Positions 1 through 7,598 of a DNA stretch of 33,290 bases are shown one piece after another (position 1 is the first letter of the stretch; the number at the start of each line of letters is the position of its first letter). The notes beneath the pieces are model-generated. The model had not been told where the DNA came from, ran no database searches, and was given only the letters and a program-made list of their open reading frames with translations. A program made the position numbers and the translations under genes. Origin of the DNA: Bacteroidaceae bacterium (lineage in GTDB: Bacteria; Bacteroidota; Bacteroidia; Bacteroidales; Bacteroidaceae); contig JAFZFF010000024.1 in assembly GCA_017556045.1 (NCBI GenBank), positions 1-33,290 on the forward strand, given 5' to 3'.

Positions 1-81
1 CTTGTCCTCTCGGCCCGAATCCGAACATACTGTTGTGGTGTGTATATACGGAGTCGTCGCGTAAGGACGCAATTCAGTCTG

Positions 82-112
82 CAAAGTAATGAAGAATTTT
101 CTCATACACCAA
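82..112 (-). promoter_or_regulatory. possible leftward promoter
   Basis: On the minus strand a -33-like TTGG (112-109) is followed after 19 nt by TTACTTTG (89-82). This is one mismatch from the Bacteroidota -7 box TAnnTTTG. Transcription would leave the window at the left edge. Confidence 0.4.
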
Positions 113-121
113 GAAAATTCT
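93..121. repeat. 10-bp perfect inverted repeat
   Basis: AGAATTTTCT (93-102) and its exact complement AGAAAATTCT (112-121) are separated by 9 nt. It overlaps the -33 region of the leftward promoter at 82-112, so it could be an operator. It could also be a weak hairpin ending the transcript from the 330-362 promoter, although no T tract follows. Confidence 0.5.
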
Positions 122-329
122 CTATTTTCTGCAAATTTGCGATAAAAAATCTTAAAAACTCGTTGTTTGACGTGCTTTTGACTCCAATATTGCTCTGATT
201 TTGTAATTTCAGCTTTTCACAATCAGTCATAATTCGTTGTTCTCTTTGTCCGTTTTTTGTAATACTTTTTTGTTAGGGTTATATATATGTTGTTATATTT
301 ATAGGAAAAGGAATCAACACAAATTCGTT

Positions 330-362
330 GCAAAGGTATGCTAAATGCTGGGAATGAGCAAA
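330..362 (-). promoter_or_regulatory. strong leftward Bacteroidota-type promoter
   Basis: On the minus strand TTTG (362-359), a 20-nt spacer and TACCTTTGC (338-330) match the Bacteroidota sigma consensus (-33 TTTG, -7 TAnnTTTG) exactly. The predicted start is near 323. No convincing gene follows immediately. Confidence 0.6.
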
Positions 363-485
363 TTTTGTATTGGTTTTTTTGTTTATAGGTGTCAAAGTAG
401 GCCAATTTTAACATAAACTGGTGGATAAATGTAAAGTTTGTAGTATCTTTACGGCATAAATGGAATGAATAATATAGAATAGACT

Positions 486-1718
486 ATGGTACTCAACTAT
501 ATCTGGATAGCTTTCTTTCTCGTGGCCTTTGCTGTAGCGCTGGTGCGACTCATCGTTTTTGGCGATACGGAGGTGTTCCCTGCTATCATGAACTCTACGT
601 TCTCATCGGCAAAGTCGGCTTTTGAGATATCGCTTGGCCTCACGGGTGTGCTCTCACTGTGGCTCGGCATCATGCGTATCGGTGAGAAGGGTGGAGTGGT
701 GAATGTCGTGGCGAGATGGCTAGCTCCTGTATTCTCGAAGATCTTTCCCGAGATCCCCAAGGGGCATCCTGTGACGGGTACCATATTTATGAACTTTGCA
801 GCTAATATGCTGGGACTTGATAATGCGGCTACACCTATGGGTCTCAAAGCTATGGAGCAGTTGCAAGAGCTGAACACGGAGAAGGATACTGCGACGAATC
901 CCATGATTATGTTTCTGGTGCTCAATACCTCGGGGCTCACACTGGTGCCCATCAGTGTTATGGTATATCGTGCTCAGATGGGGGCTGCGCAGCCTACTGA
1001 TGTGTTTGTACCGATACTCTTGGCAACCTTCTTCTCTACTGTGGTGGGTCTTATCGTAACTTGTCTGTATCAGCGTATCAATCTCTTTAATCGTACGCTG
1101 CTGCTCTTCATCGGTGCTTTGAGTACGTTGGTGGCGCTTATCATCTGGGGATTCAGCGCTATGCCACGCGAGCAGATGGATGTGGTGTCTTCGACCTTTG
1201 CCAATGTCTTCCTCTGCGGTATCATCGCTTGCTTCATCATAGCTGGCATGCGTAAGAAGATTAATGTGTATGATACCTTCATCGAAGGAGCTAAAGAGGG
1301 TTTTCAGACGGCAGTGCGTATCATCCCCTACTTGGTAGCGATACTCGTAGCTATCGGTGTGTTCCGTGCTTCGGGGGCGATGGACTTCCTTATCGACGGC
1401 ATTGCATGGTGTGTGGCTCTCGTAGGTGGCGACACTGAGTTTGTAGGTGCCCTGCCTACAGCACTGATGAAGCCACTCAGCGGCAGTGGTGCTCGCGGAC
1501 TCATGGTAGATGCTATGACGACCTATGGCGCCGACTCTTTCGTAGGCCGATTGGCTTGCCTCTTCCAGGGCGCCACGGATACCACCTTTTATATCCTTGC
1601 CGTGTATTTCGGCAGTGTGGGAATCCGTAAGACTCGCCATGCTGTCACATGTGGTCTCTTGGCAGACTTGGCGGGCATCGTCTCTGCTATATTTATTGGT
1701 TATCTTTTCTTCGGGTAA
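486..1718 (+). CDS. nucleoside-recognition (Gate) domain membrane protein, SpmA/SpmB-like fusion
   Basis: A polytopic inner-membrane protein of 410 residues. It resembles the Bacteroidota proteins in which the SpmA and SpmB halves (nucleoside recognition or Gate domain) are fused in one chain. Visible signs are many hydrophobic segments, the N-terminal Gate motif around residues 100-120 (NFAANMLGLDNAATPMGLKA), and a second copy in the C-terminal half with PTALMKPLSGSGARG near residues 325-340. The substrate is unknown; spore-maturation naming is historical, because this lineage does not sporulate. The start at 486 gives a normal N-terminus that opens straight into a membrane helix. The gene is monocistronic: it is followed by a strong hairpin built from a tandem-repeat array, and ybeY has its own promoter. 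Confidence 0.82.
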   Translation: MVLNYIWIAFFLVAFAVALVRLIVFGDTEVFPAIMNSTFSSAKSAFEISLGLTGVLSLWLGIMRIGEKGGVVNVVARWLAPVFSKIFPEIPKGHPVTGTIFMNFAANMLGLDNAATPMGLKAMEQLQELNTEKDTATNPMIMFLVLNTSGLTLVPISVMVYRAQMGAAQPTDVFVPILLATFFSTVVGLIVTCLYQRINLFNRTLLLFIGALSTLVALIIWGFSAMPREQMDVVSSTFANVFLCGIIACFIIAGMRKKINVYDTFIEGAKEGFQTAVRIIPYLVAILVAIGVFRASGAMDFLIDGIAWCVALVGGDTEFVGALPTALMKPLSGSGARGLMVDAMTTYGADSFVGRLACLFQGATDTTFYILAVYFGSVGIRKTRHAVTCGLLADLAGIVSAIFIGYLFFG

Positions 1719-1740
1719 ATTTAGTAGCCTTACAAAGGAG

Positions 1741-1828
1741 TTTATCACAGGTTTGATAAAAGTTTATCACACCTGTGATATTTTTTTATCGTAGTAGTGA
1801 TAATTATTTGTCAAGCCTATGAAAAAGT
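1741..1828. repeat. 22-bp tandem repeat array A (4 units)
   Basis: Four head-to-tail units start at 1741, 1763, 1785 and 1807. Each is 6+8+6 bp plus a 2-bp spacer: TTTATC-ACAGGTTT-GATAAA, TTTATC-ACACCTGT-GATATT, TTTATC-GTAGTAGT-GATAAT, TTTGTC-AAGCCTAT-GAAAAA. The outer 6-mers are complementary within a unit, so every unit is a dyad. A degenerate unit may precede at 1719. Arrays with the same period and pattern occur at 19341 and 32145. Confidence 0.85.
1744..1787 (+). terminator. terminator-like hairpin made by repeat units 1 and 2
   Basis: ATCACAGGT (1744-1752) pairs with ACCTGTGAT (1771-1779). TGATAAA (1754-1760) pairs with TTTATCA (1763-1769), giving a 16-bp stem with one mismatch. A run of T (1781-1787) follows. 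It sits 26 bp after the stop of the upstream gene and fits a Rho-independent terminator. Confidence 0.7.
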
Positions 1829-1867
1829 CTGACAGAACGGAGATTTGTGAGATTCCCGCTTAATAGC

Positions 1868-1898
1868 TTGCATATATCTAAAAACTTGGCGAACTTTG
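1868..1898 (+). promoter_or_regulatory. ybeY promoter
   Basis: TTG (1868-1870), a 20-nt spacer and GAACTTTG (1891-1898) fit the Bacteroidota promoter with one change (G for T) in the -7 box. The predicted start is near 1904, leaving a leader of about 30 nt. Confidence 0.5.
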
Positions 1899-1933
1899 CT
1901 GCATATCTCACAAACCATAACTCATAAATAGAT

Positions 1934-2350
1934 ATGATAACCTATCAGACAGACGGCACACGTATGCCAGGCATAAAGAAGCGCCCCACTACTGCATGGA
2001 TACGCTCTGTGGCTGCTACCTATGGCAAGAAGGTGGGCGATGTGAACTATATATTCTGCAATGATGAACGTATACTCGAGGTAAATCGCGAGTACTTGCA
2101 GCATGATTACTACACGGATATTATCACCTTCGACTATACTGAGGGCGATACCATCAGTGGGGACCTCTTCATTAGTCTCGATACTGTGAAGACTAATAGC
2201 GAACAGTTTGCCACCGAGTATGACGAGGAGTTGCACCGCACCATTATACATGGTATACTGCATCTCTGTGGTATCAACGATAAGGGCCCCGGTGAGCGTG
2301 AAATCATGGAGGCTGCTGAGAATCGTGCTCTGGCGATGCGGGTGGGATAG
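1934..2350 (+). CDS. ybeY: endoribonuclease/rRNA maturation factor YbeY
   Basis: A 138-residue single-domain metalloprotein of the UPF0054/YbeY family, which acts in 16S rRNA 3'-end maturation and 70S ribosome quality control in the cytoplasm. The family signature appears as HGILHLCGINDKGPGE near residues 109-124. Two of the three usual histidine ligands are present. The third position, His in the E. coli HGxLHLxGYDH motif, is Asp here. As I recall, a DK at this place is common in Bacteroidota members, so this is probably a lineage variant and not a dead enzyme. Upstream strand-order residues (YTDIITFDY, GDLFISLD) also match the family. It has its own promoter and converges with the S41 peptidase gene. 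Confidence 0.9.
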   Translation: MITYQTDGTRMPGIKKRPTTAWIRSVAATYGKKVGDVNYIFCNDERILEVNREYLQHDYYTDIITFDYTEGDTISGDLFISLDTVKTNSEQFATEYDEELHRTIIHGILHLCGINDKGPGEREIMEAAENRALAMRVG

Positions 2351-2356
2351 TTTTTC

Positions 2357-2434
2357 TTAGGAGTTGAAGGTACTTAAAGGGAGATATCACTCCGCTTAGC
2401 TCCGTTTAGGAGTTGAATGCCAATAGTTAAGTAC
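2357..2434. repeat. direct and inverted repeats between convergent genes
   Basis: TTAGGAGTTGAA occurs at 2357-2368 and again at 2406-2417. GTACTTAA (2370-2377) is complementary to TTAAGTAC (2427-2434). This 166-bp gap separates the convergent ends of ybeY and the S41 protease gene, and may serve to end both transcripts. No T-tract hairpin is clear. Confidence 0.45.
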
Positions 2435-2516
2435 ACCGCGTACACATCATTTGGCCTTTATCTCCATTTATCTTCATTTAACTACCTGCTTTTGCACCCA
2501 GCGAAAGTTGAGGAGA

Positions 2517-4100
2517 CTATTTCTTCTCTATGGCAAAGTTCTTGCTCTGAATAACCTCAAGTCCCTTCATTACGGTCTCGTCGGTGGGGTTGAAGATCTC
2601 GTAGAATTGGCTCATATCCCACAGGTCTCGGGCAATGAGGGCTTTGAGTTGTGTCTTGATGAGCGGCAAAGAGGCTTGGAATTGCTCTTCATCGTACTTG
2701 ACGCCAGCCTTCTCGGCTTCGGTCAAGAGGATAGAGAGGACGGTGTCATCTACCTTGTATTTCTTGACGTAGCTCTTGAAGTCTGGGTAGAGAGCGGTGT
2801 ACTCCTTGCGGTAGCGGTCGATGACTGTAAGGTTGGTGTTTACGATCACACCCTTCGCAGTAAGTTCGCGATGATATTTCGTGTAACTTGTGGTGTCGAG
2901 CGGTACGAAATAGTCGGGCATGACACCTCCTCCGCCATATACGGTACGTGCCAACTGCTTGGTTTGGAACTTCAGCGAGTCGGGGAAGTGTATGCTGTCG
3001 GCATGCATCAGTTCGCCATTGTTGTAGCGGTCCAGTATGTCTTTGCGATAGTCGATATCCTCACCATAGGGCTTCTGGATGCAGCGTCCTGAGGGGGTAT
3101 GGTAGCGTGCTACGGTAAGACGTATCATTGAGCCGTCGGGCATGGGGATGGGACGTTGTACTAAACCTTTACCAAAGGAGCGGCGACCTACTACGATGCC
3201 GCGATCCCAGTCCTGCACTGCGCCAGTGACAATCTCCGATGCTGAGGCTGAGTACTCATCAATGAGTATTACCAAGCGGCCCTCCTGGAATTGGCCTTTG
3301 CCCTCGGCAAGAAATTCTGAACGGGGAGAGTTCTTACCCTCGGTATAAACGATTTGCTGCCCCTCTCTCAAAAAGTCATTGGCCATGTCTACAGCTGCTT
3401 TTAGGTAGCCACCGCCATTACCTTGAAGGTCAAGGATGAGGTGCTGCATCTTCTCTTTTTTGAGTTGTTGCAATGCATCGCTAAACTCCTGGTGCGTGGT
3501 GGCGCCAAAACTGCTGATCTTGATGTAACCCACCTTAGGAGCTATCATGTAGGCTGCATCGAGTGTGTTGACGGGGATCTTGTCTCGAGTGACATTGAAT
3601 GTCAAAGGCTCGGCATAGCCACGGCGAACGACGCCAAGGCACACCACGGTGCCTTTCGGGCCACGCAGACGCTTCATGATTTCGTCACGCGCCATCTTGA
3701 CACCTGCTATTGCGGTGTCATTGACAGTAACGATACGGTCTCCTGGCAAGATGCCTACTTTCTCAGAGGGGCCCTTGCTTACAGTCTGTATGACAAAGAG
3801 TGTATCATCGGCCATATTGAACTGTACACCAATGCCTTCGAAGTTGCCTTGAAGAGGCTCGTTCATCTTCTCTACCTCTTTGGCTGTGAGGTAAGTAGAG
3901 TGGGGGTCCAGCTCCTTGAGCATAGCCTTGATGCTGGTCTCTATCATTTTCTGTTCGTCGACCCCATCTACGTAGAGGTTTACGATGGCACTGTGTGATA
4001 GTACAAGTTTGCGTACTTGAGCCATATCGGCTTTGTCGCCTTGGGCCATGCAGGCAAAGGCATAGATTGCTATAACTATGGTAAGAGCAATGCGTCTCAT
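2517..4100 (-). CDS. S41 family C-terminal processing peptidase
   Basis: A 527-residue envelope serine protease of the tail-specific/C-terminal processing family (CtpA/Prc-like). An N-terminal signal sequence (residues 1-19, possibly lipidated at Cys17) is followed by a helical region with the family motif ELDPHSTY (63-70). A PDZ domain lies around 85-165 (SEKVGILPGDRI), then the S41 catalytic domain. The nucleophile lies in SASASE (284-289) and the general base is Lys311 in SFGKGLVQ. A C-terminal extension of about 150 residues is usual in Bacteroidota. It cuts partners near their C-termini in the periplasm; the substrate is unknown. A TACCTTTGC promoter lies at 4130-4138. The gene stands alone downstream of the TPR gene. 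Confidence 0.92.
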   Translation of the reverse strand: MRRIALTIVIAIYAFACMAQGDKADMAQVRKLVLSHSAIVNLYVDGVDEQKMIETSIKAMLKELDPHSTYLTAKEVEKMNEPLQGNFEGIGVQFNMADDTLFVIQTVSKGPSEKVGILPGDRIVTVNDTAIAGVKMARDEIMKRLRGPKGTVVCLGVVRRGYAEPLTFNVTRDKIPVNTLDAAYMIAPKVGYIKISSFGATTHQEFSDALQQLKKEKMQHLILDLQGNGGGYLKAAVDMANDFLREGQQIVYTEGKNSPRSEFLAEGKGQFQEGRLVILIDEYSASASEIVTGAVQDWDRGIVVGRRSFGKGLVQRPIPMPDGSMIRLTVARYHTPSGRCIQKPYGEDIDYRKDILDRYNNGELMHADSIHFPDSLKFQTKQLARTVYGGGGVMPDYFVPLDTTSYTKYHRELTAKGVIVNTNLTVIDRYRKEYTALYPDFKSYVKKYKVDDTVLSILLTEAEKAGVKYDEEQFQASLPLIKTQLKALIARDLWDMSQFYEIFNPTDETVMKGLEVIQSKNFAIEKK

Positions 4101-4129
4101 TTAATATCTGCTTTTAGAATGTTTGAGCT

Positions 4130-4138
4130 GCAAAGGTA
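4130..4138 (-). promoter_or_regulatory. -7 box of the S41 peptidase gene
   Basis: The minus strand reads TACCTTTGC (4138-4130), a perfect TAnnTTTG box. The start would lie near 4124, 24 nt before the ATG. No clear TTTG is seen at -33. Confidence 0.55.
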
Positions 4139-4330
4139 CAAAATCATTTTCGAGATTTGTAGAATCAGTTTTGGATTTTATCGCTAATGAGTTCAATGTT
4201 ATGCTTTTCTGTTTATTTGAGACCCTTTTTGGCATCTTTACCCTCTTTGCTTTTGCAAATAGACCACTATTTGCTGCAACCAAACAGGGCAAATCTGCTC
4301 AAAAATGCCTCCCAACTAAACTTGAAATAA

Positions 4331-4344
4331 AATCCAAACGGATT
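4331..4344 (-). terminator. weak hairpin after the TPR gene
   Basis: On the minus strand AATCC-GTTT-GGATT is followed by TTATTT. It lies 48 bp past the TPR stop and is a plausible but weak terminator. The rest of 4139-4391 shows no gene. Confidence 0.35.
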
Positions 4345-4391
4345 CTAATACTACAATGCTTTTCCGCTAAAAAGGTTTTCTGTATGTCTTA

Positions 4392-5213
4392 TTAGTCACA
4401 CTGTTTGTAGAGCTCAGTGAGTGTTGCTCGTGGCATTCCTAATCCTACGGCTTTGTCCAAATCGTGCTTGGCAGCAGCGCGGCGCTTCATCTTCAGATAT
4501 AGTTCGGCACGAGCTACATACAGGTGTGCATCAAGGGGCTGTAGGGCAATAGCTCCTTCGAGGTCGAGTAGGGCAAGATCATAATACTGTTGCTCCGTGA
4601 GGATATTGGCTCGGGCTTGCAGGTAAGTGATGTTGTCGGGGTGGCGCTCGATGAGTGATGTGAGCTGTAACTCTGCGGCTTGTAGACGTCCTTCGCGCTG
4701 GTCGAGTAGGGCTAATCCGAGTAGTGCATTCTCGTGGTCGGGCTGTAGAGATAGCAGGCGCTTGTAGTCGGTGCGGGCCGCAGCATAGTTGCGACGATTG
4801 GTGTAGATAAATGCTCGATAATAGAGAGCTTCAGTATGGTTGGGGCTCTTGTCGAGCACGTTGCAGAGATCTGTGTAAGCCTTATCATCATTGCCCAAGG
4901 TGAGATAAGCCTCGGCACGGTTCATGAGGATGAGGACTTCTAATGGTGCACGCTCCAGAGCGGTGGTGTAGGTCTCTATGGCTTCGCGTACCTTGCCTCG
5001 CTGGCGCTGTATGGTACCGAGATTGGCAAGTAATTTCGCACTTTGCTTACTCTGGGGAGCCGCTTCGATAGCTTTCTTGAAACATTCCTCGGCTTGCTTT
5101 AAGCTGTCTTGCTCCATATAAGTATATGCTCTGTCGGCCCATACGCTTTGCGTCTGAGCTATAGAGAATATGGTCAAAGATGCCATCAAGGCCATAAGGA
5201 GCGTACGTTTCAT
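4392..5213 (-). CDS. periplasmic tetratricopeptide repeat protein
   Basis: A 273-residue protein with a signal peptide (about residues 1-20, cut near SIAQ) followed by roughly seven TPR units that fill the chain. Examples are the ALYYRAFIYTNRRNYAAART and AHLYVARAELYLKMKRRAAA stretches with the expected small/aromatic spacing. TPR arrays bind protein partners; no enzyme domain is present and the partner is unknown. The ATG at 5213 (MKRTLL) is preferred over an upstream frame extension because it begins a clean signal peptide and the -7 box lies just upstream. That box (5225-5218) puts the transcript start at or next to the ATG, so the mRNA may be leaderless. A terminator separates it from leuB. 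Confidence 0.82.
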   Translation of the reverse strand: MKRTLLMALMASLTIFSIAQTQSVWADRAYTYMEQDSLKQAEECFKKAIEAAPQSKQSAKLLANLGTIQRQRGKVREAIETYTTALERAPLEVLILMNRAEAYLTLGNDDKAYTDLCNVLDKSPNHTEALYYRAFIYTNRRNYAAARTDYKRLLSLQPDHENALLGLALLDQREGRLQAAELQLTSLIERHPDNITYLQARANILTEQQYYDLALLDLEGAIALQPLDAHLYVARAELYLKMKRRAAAKHDLDKAVGLGMPRATLTELYKQCD

Positions 5214-5217
5214 GGCG

Positions 5218-5225
5218 CGAAGGTA
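5218..5225 (-). promoter_or_regulatory. -7 box of the TPR gene, leaderless start likely
   Basis: The minus strand reads TACCTTCG, a one-base variant of TAnnTTTG, ending 4 nt before the ATG at 5213. The predicted transcript start therefore coincides with the start codon. Confidence 0.45.
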
Positions 5226-5241
5226 CGAAAAACGTGTGAAT

Positions 5242-5277
5242 AAAAAAAGCACATCCTACCGCGTGACAAGATGTGCT
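5242..5277 (-). terminator. Rho-independent terminator of leuB
   Basis: On the minus strand AGCACATC (5277-5270) and GATGTGCT (5255-5248) form an 8-bp stem, followed by a run of seven T (5248-5242). It starts 28 bp after the leuB stop. Confidence 0.8.
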
Positions 5278-5304
5278 ATACAATATTAAGATTTATTTAG
5301 ACTT

Positions 5305-6366
5305 TTATGCCTTGGCGATATAGTCTACCAACCACTCTCCAATCTCTTTGGTACCATACTTGGCGCCACCCTCGACTTGAATCTCGGGAGTACGTACATT
5401 GGCGTCGAGCGAAGCATCTACTGCTTGGCGGATAAGTGCACCCTCAGCCTTAAGGTCAAAGTACTCGAAGAGCATTGCTACAGAGAGTACCTGTGCCAAG
5501 GGGTTAGCGATGTTGAGGCCCTTTGCCTGAGGCCATGAGCCGTGGATGGGCTCAAAGACGGGTGTGCTCTCGCCTGTAGAGGCTGAGGGGAGCAAGCCCA
5601 TAGAACCACTGATCACTGAACCCTCATCGGTAAGGATGTCTCCGAAAGTATTTTCAGTCACCATTACATCGAAGAATGTGGGCTCTTGAATCATGCGCAT
5701 AGCTGCATTGTCTACGTACATATAGTCAGTGTTTACCTCGGGATATTGAGGTGCCATCTCTTGGGCAATCTGACGCCACAGACGTGATGAAGCGAGCACG
5801 TTTGCTTTGTCTACTACGGTGAGGTGCTTGTTGCGCTTCATGGCATATTCGAATGCTACCTTGAGGATGCGCTCAATCTCAGGACGGGTGTAGTAGTTGG
5901 TGTCGTAAGCCTTCTCGTTGTCCTGGTACTTCTCGCCGAAGTACATACCGCCAGTGAGCTCACGGATGCAGATGAAGTCTGCATTCTCTACCAATTCTGC
6001 ACGCAAAGGAGACTTGTGTACCAAACACTTGAAGGTCTGTACGGGACGTATGTTGGCAAAGAGACCTAATTTCTTACGCATAGCCAGCAAGCCTTGCTCG
6101 GGGCGAACCTTTGCTGTGGGGTCATTGTCAAACTTAGGGTCACCTACAGCTGAGAAGAGTACTGCATCAGCTTCTTTACAGATTTGATAGGTCTCTTCGG
6201 GAAAGGGATCGCCTACCTCATCAATAGCATGTGCACCACAGATGGCATGCTTGTAGCTCACGCTGTGGCCAAACTTCTCACATACGGCGGTCATTACATC
6301 TACACCTACGGCAGATATTTCGGGGCCGATACCGTCACCGGCCAATACTGCAATCTTAAAATCCAT
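5305..6366 (-). CDS. leuB: 3-isopropylmalate dehydrogenase
   Basis: A 353-residue enzyme of the isocitrate/isopropylmalate dehydrogenase family, close to the usual LeuB length. It oxidises and decarboxylates 3-isopropylmalate with NAD+ in leucine synthesis, in the cytoplasm. Signs are AGDGIGPEI at residues 9-17, [11 protein letters not shown] in the middle, and the metal/nucleotide segment [20 protein letters not shown] near 244-263. EPIHGS follows, as in LeuB, and not the tartrate or isocitrate forms. The other leu genes are absent here and the gene is flanked by its own -7 box (6410-6403) and a terminator, so it appears to be a single-gene unit. Confidence 0.95.
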   Translation of the reverse strand: MDFKIAVLAGDGIGPEISAVGVDVMTAVCEKFGHSVSYKHAICGAHAIDEVGDPFPEETYQICKEADAVLFSAVGDPKFDNDPTAKVRPEQGLLAMRKKLGLFANIRPVQTFKCLVHKSPLRAELVENADFICIRELTGGMYFGEKYQDNEKAYDTNYYTRPEIERILKVAFEYAMKRNKHLTVVDKANVLASSRLWRQIAQEMAPQYPEVNTDYMYVDNAAMRMIQEPTFFDVMVTENTFGDILTDEGSVISGSMGLLPSASTGESTPVFEPIHGSWPQAKGLNIANPLAQVLSVAMLFEYFDLKAEGALIRQAVDASLDANVRTPEIQVEGGAKYGTKEIGEWLVDYIAKA

Positions 6367-6402
6367 ACCTATTATATAATTGTCGTTATCTGTTTAGTGC
6401 GG

Positions 6403-6410
6403 CAAAAATA
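6403..6410 (-). promoter_or_regulatory. -7 box of leuB
   Basis: The minus strand reads TATTTTTG, matching TAnnTTTG. The start would be near 6397, with a 31-nt leader. A small hairpin (CAGAAAT/ATTTCTG, 6423-6444) lies just upstream, after the gldN end. Confidence 0.45.
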
Positions 6411-6470
6411 CATTATTTTCCGCAGAAATGCGACAATATTTCTGAATTTATGTAAAAATATCGAATACTC

Positions 6471-7583
6471 TTATCTACGCTGGCGGCGTACAGAGAGAGT
6501 TTCGCTACTGCTCGCAGGTTTGCTTGGCGCAGCAGGTTTTTGGCGGGTTGTGCGCACTGAGGCCTTCTTTTCTGCTGTATTGGTGGAAGATTTCTCGGAA
6601 GGTTTTGCCTCTACTTTCTTTGTCTCTTCCTTGGTAGATTCCTTAGGGGTGCGTGCTGTAGCGGTGCGTACAGCAACTCTCTTTTCGCTTTTTGACGCTG
6701 TCGCTGTAGCAGTATCAGGTTCTTCGATGCCCCACAGCTTGTTTTCGAAGGTGACTAGTTCCTTCTCAATGCGCTGCTGCTCGGCCTTCATGGCAGTGTC
6801 ATTAGGGCAATACTGTGCCAGGAGTTTGTTTTGCAGGTTGGCAGTCTTGTAGATATCTCCCTCGTAGAGGCTGCGCACGAAGTAATCGTCGATGCTCATG
6901 TTTGACACATTGTTGTAGCTGCTGGTCATGAGTGGTGTCATGCCAAAGTAGGGACTTACCTCGTCGTAGTTGAGCCAGAACATGGGGTATTTGGTGACAT
7001 CGCTGCCGAAGTCTCCGCTACGATGTAGCACGGGGCAGATAGCGGTCACACGTGTGGCATAGGTAGCTGTACGTTGGTCATAGAAAGAGCTCTCCTTAAT
7101 GAAGTAGCTGAGTACTTCGCCTGCGGGGATGTCGCTATCGCTGATGGTGAAGGTCGTGCTATCTTTAGTCTCGTAATAGATATAAAACTTGTCGAGCATA
7201 TCGTATACCTTATACTTATTGTCTTCGGTGAAAAGCTCGTTTCCATCGGAGCGGTATTCATAGGCGGGTACCTTGCCATCAGCCACGAGGCGGATGATGA
7301 GGGTGAAGAGGTTGACGCGGTCACCTAATGGCTCTACGGGGTAGTAGAGGGCGGCGTTCTTCTCCTTAGTGAGGTCCAATGTGCGGTAGATGTCGCGCTT
7401 CCATACTACATCAGTGGGAGCAGGCATCTGCGCGGTATACTGTGCCTTAGCGCGTTCGCTGAGTGAGGTCTCGGCCTTCTTCTCTGCTTCGGCTTGAGCT
7501 TGGATACGAGATTTGGGCTGTGCTATTGCACCTTGAGCGAAGAGCATCAAGGCTGCTACTGCTATGAGAGATTTGAGTTTCAT
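6471..7583 (-). CDS. gldN: type IX secretion system protein GldN/PorN
   Basis: A 370-residue periplasmic T9SS component that forms the outer ring with the lipoprotein GldK/PorK and contacts GldM/PorM. It has a signal peptide (residues 1-21, ending GAIAQ). The conserved GldN core follows at about 50-280, with PTDVVWKRDIYRTLDL near 56-71 and KVYDMLDKFYIYYE near 128-141. After residue 283 comes a tail of about 85 residues rich in Lys, Ala, Thr, Ser and Arg, ending SVRRQRR, which looks disordered. It is the last gene of porP-gldK-gldL-gldM-gldN, but is separated from gldM by 148 bp that hold a long palindromic element ending 15 bp before the ATG. Confidence 0.92.
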   Translation of the reverse strand: MKLKSLIAVAALMLFAQGAIAQPKSRIQAQAEAEKKAETSLSERAKAQYTAQMPAPTDVVWKRDIYRTLDLTKEKNAALYYPVEPLGDRVNLFTLIIRLVADGKVPAYEYRSDGNELFTEDNKYKVYDMLDKFYIYYETKDSTTFTISDSDIPAGEVLSYFIKESSFYDQRTATYATRVTAICPVLHRSGDFGSDVTKYPMFWLNYDEVSPYFGMTPLMTSSYNNVSNMSIDDYFVRSLYEGDIYKTANLQNKLLAQYCPNDTAMKAEQQRIEKELVTFENKLWGIEEPDTATATASKSEKRVAVRTATARTPKESTKEETKKVEAKPSEKSSTNTAEKKASVRTTRQKPAAPSKPASSSETLSVRRQRR

Positions 7584-7598
7584 ATTTATTTTATTTGG

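Larger units (their letters stand above)
1..485. other. gene-free left edge with leftward promoters
   Basis: No gene can be called with confidence in this stretch. On the minus strand a frame beginning at an ATG at 105-103 (MRKFFITLQ...) stays open for 35 codons to the window edge. A 42-codon ORF (230-102) ends in an ATGA overlap with it. Both have weak coding character and could be chance, or part of a repeated element cut by the edge. The plus side, 363-485, is the AT-rich leader of the next gene, with a weak -7-like TATCTTTA at 444-451. Confidence 0.4.

Noticed and set aside
720-1748. 342-codon minus-strand frame across the nucleoside-recognition gene
   Set aside because: Composition rich in His, Ser and Arg with no motif; it is a mirror of the true gene and crosses the terminator hairpin.
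1741-1828. CRISPR array
   Set aside because: The repeats abut with only 2-bp spacers, there are few units, and no cas genes are present.
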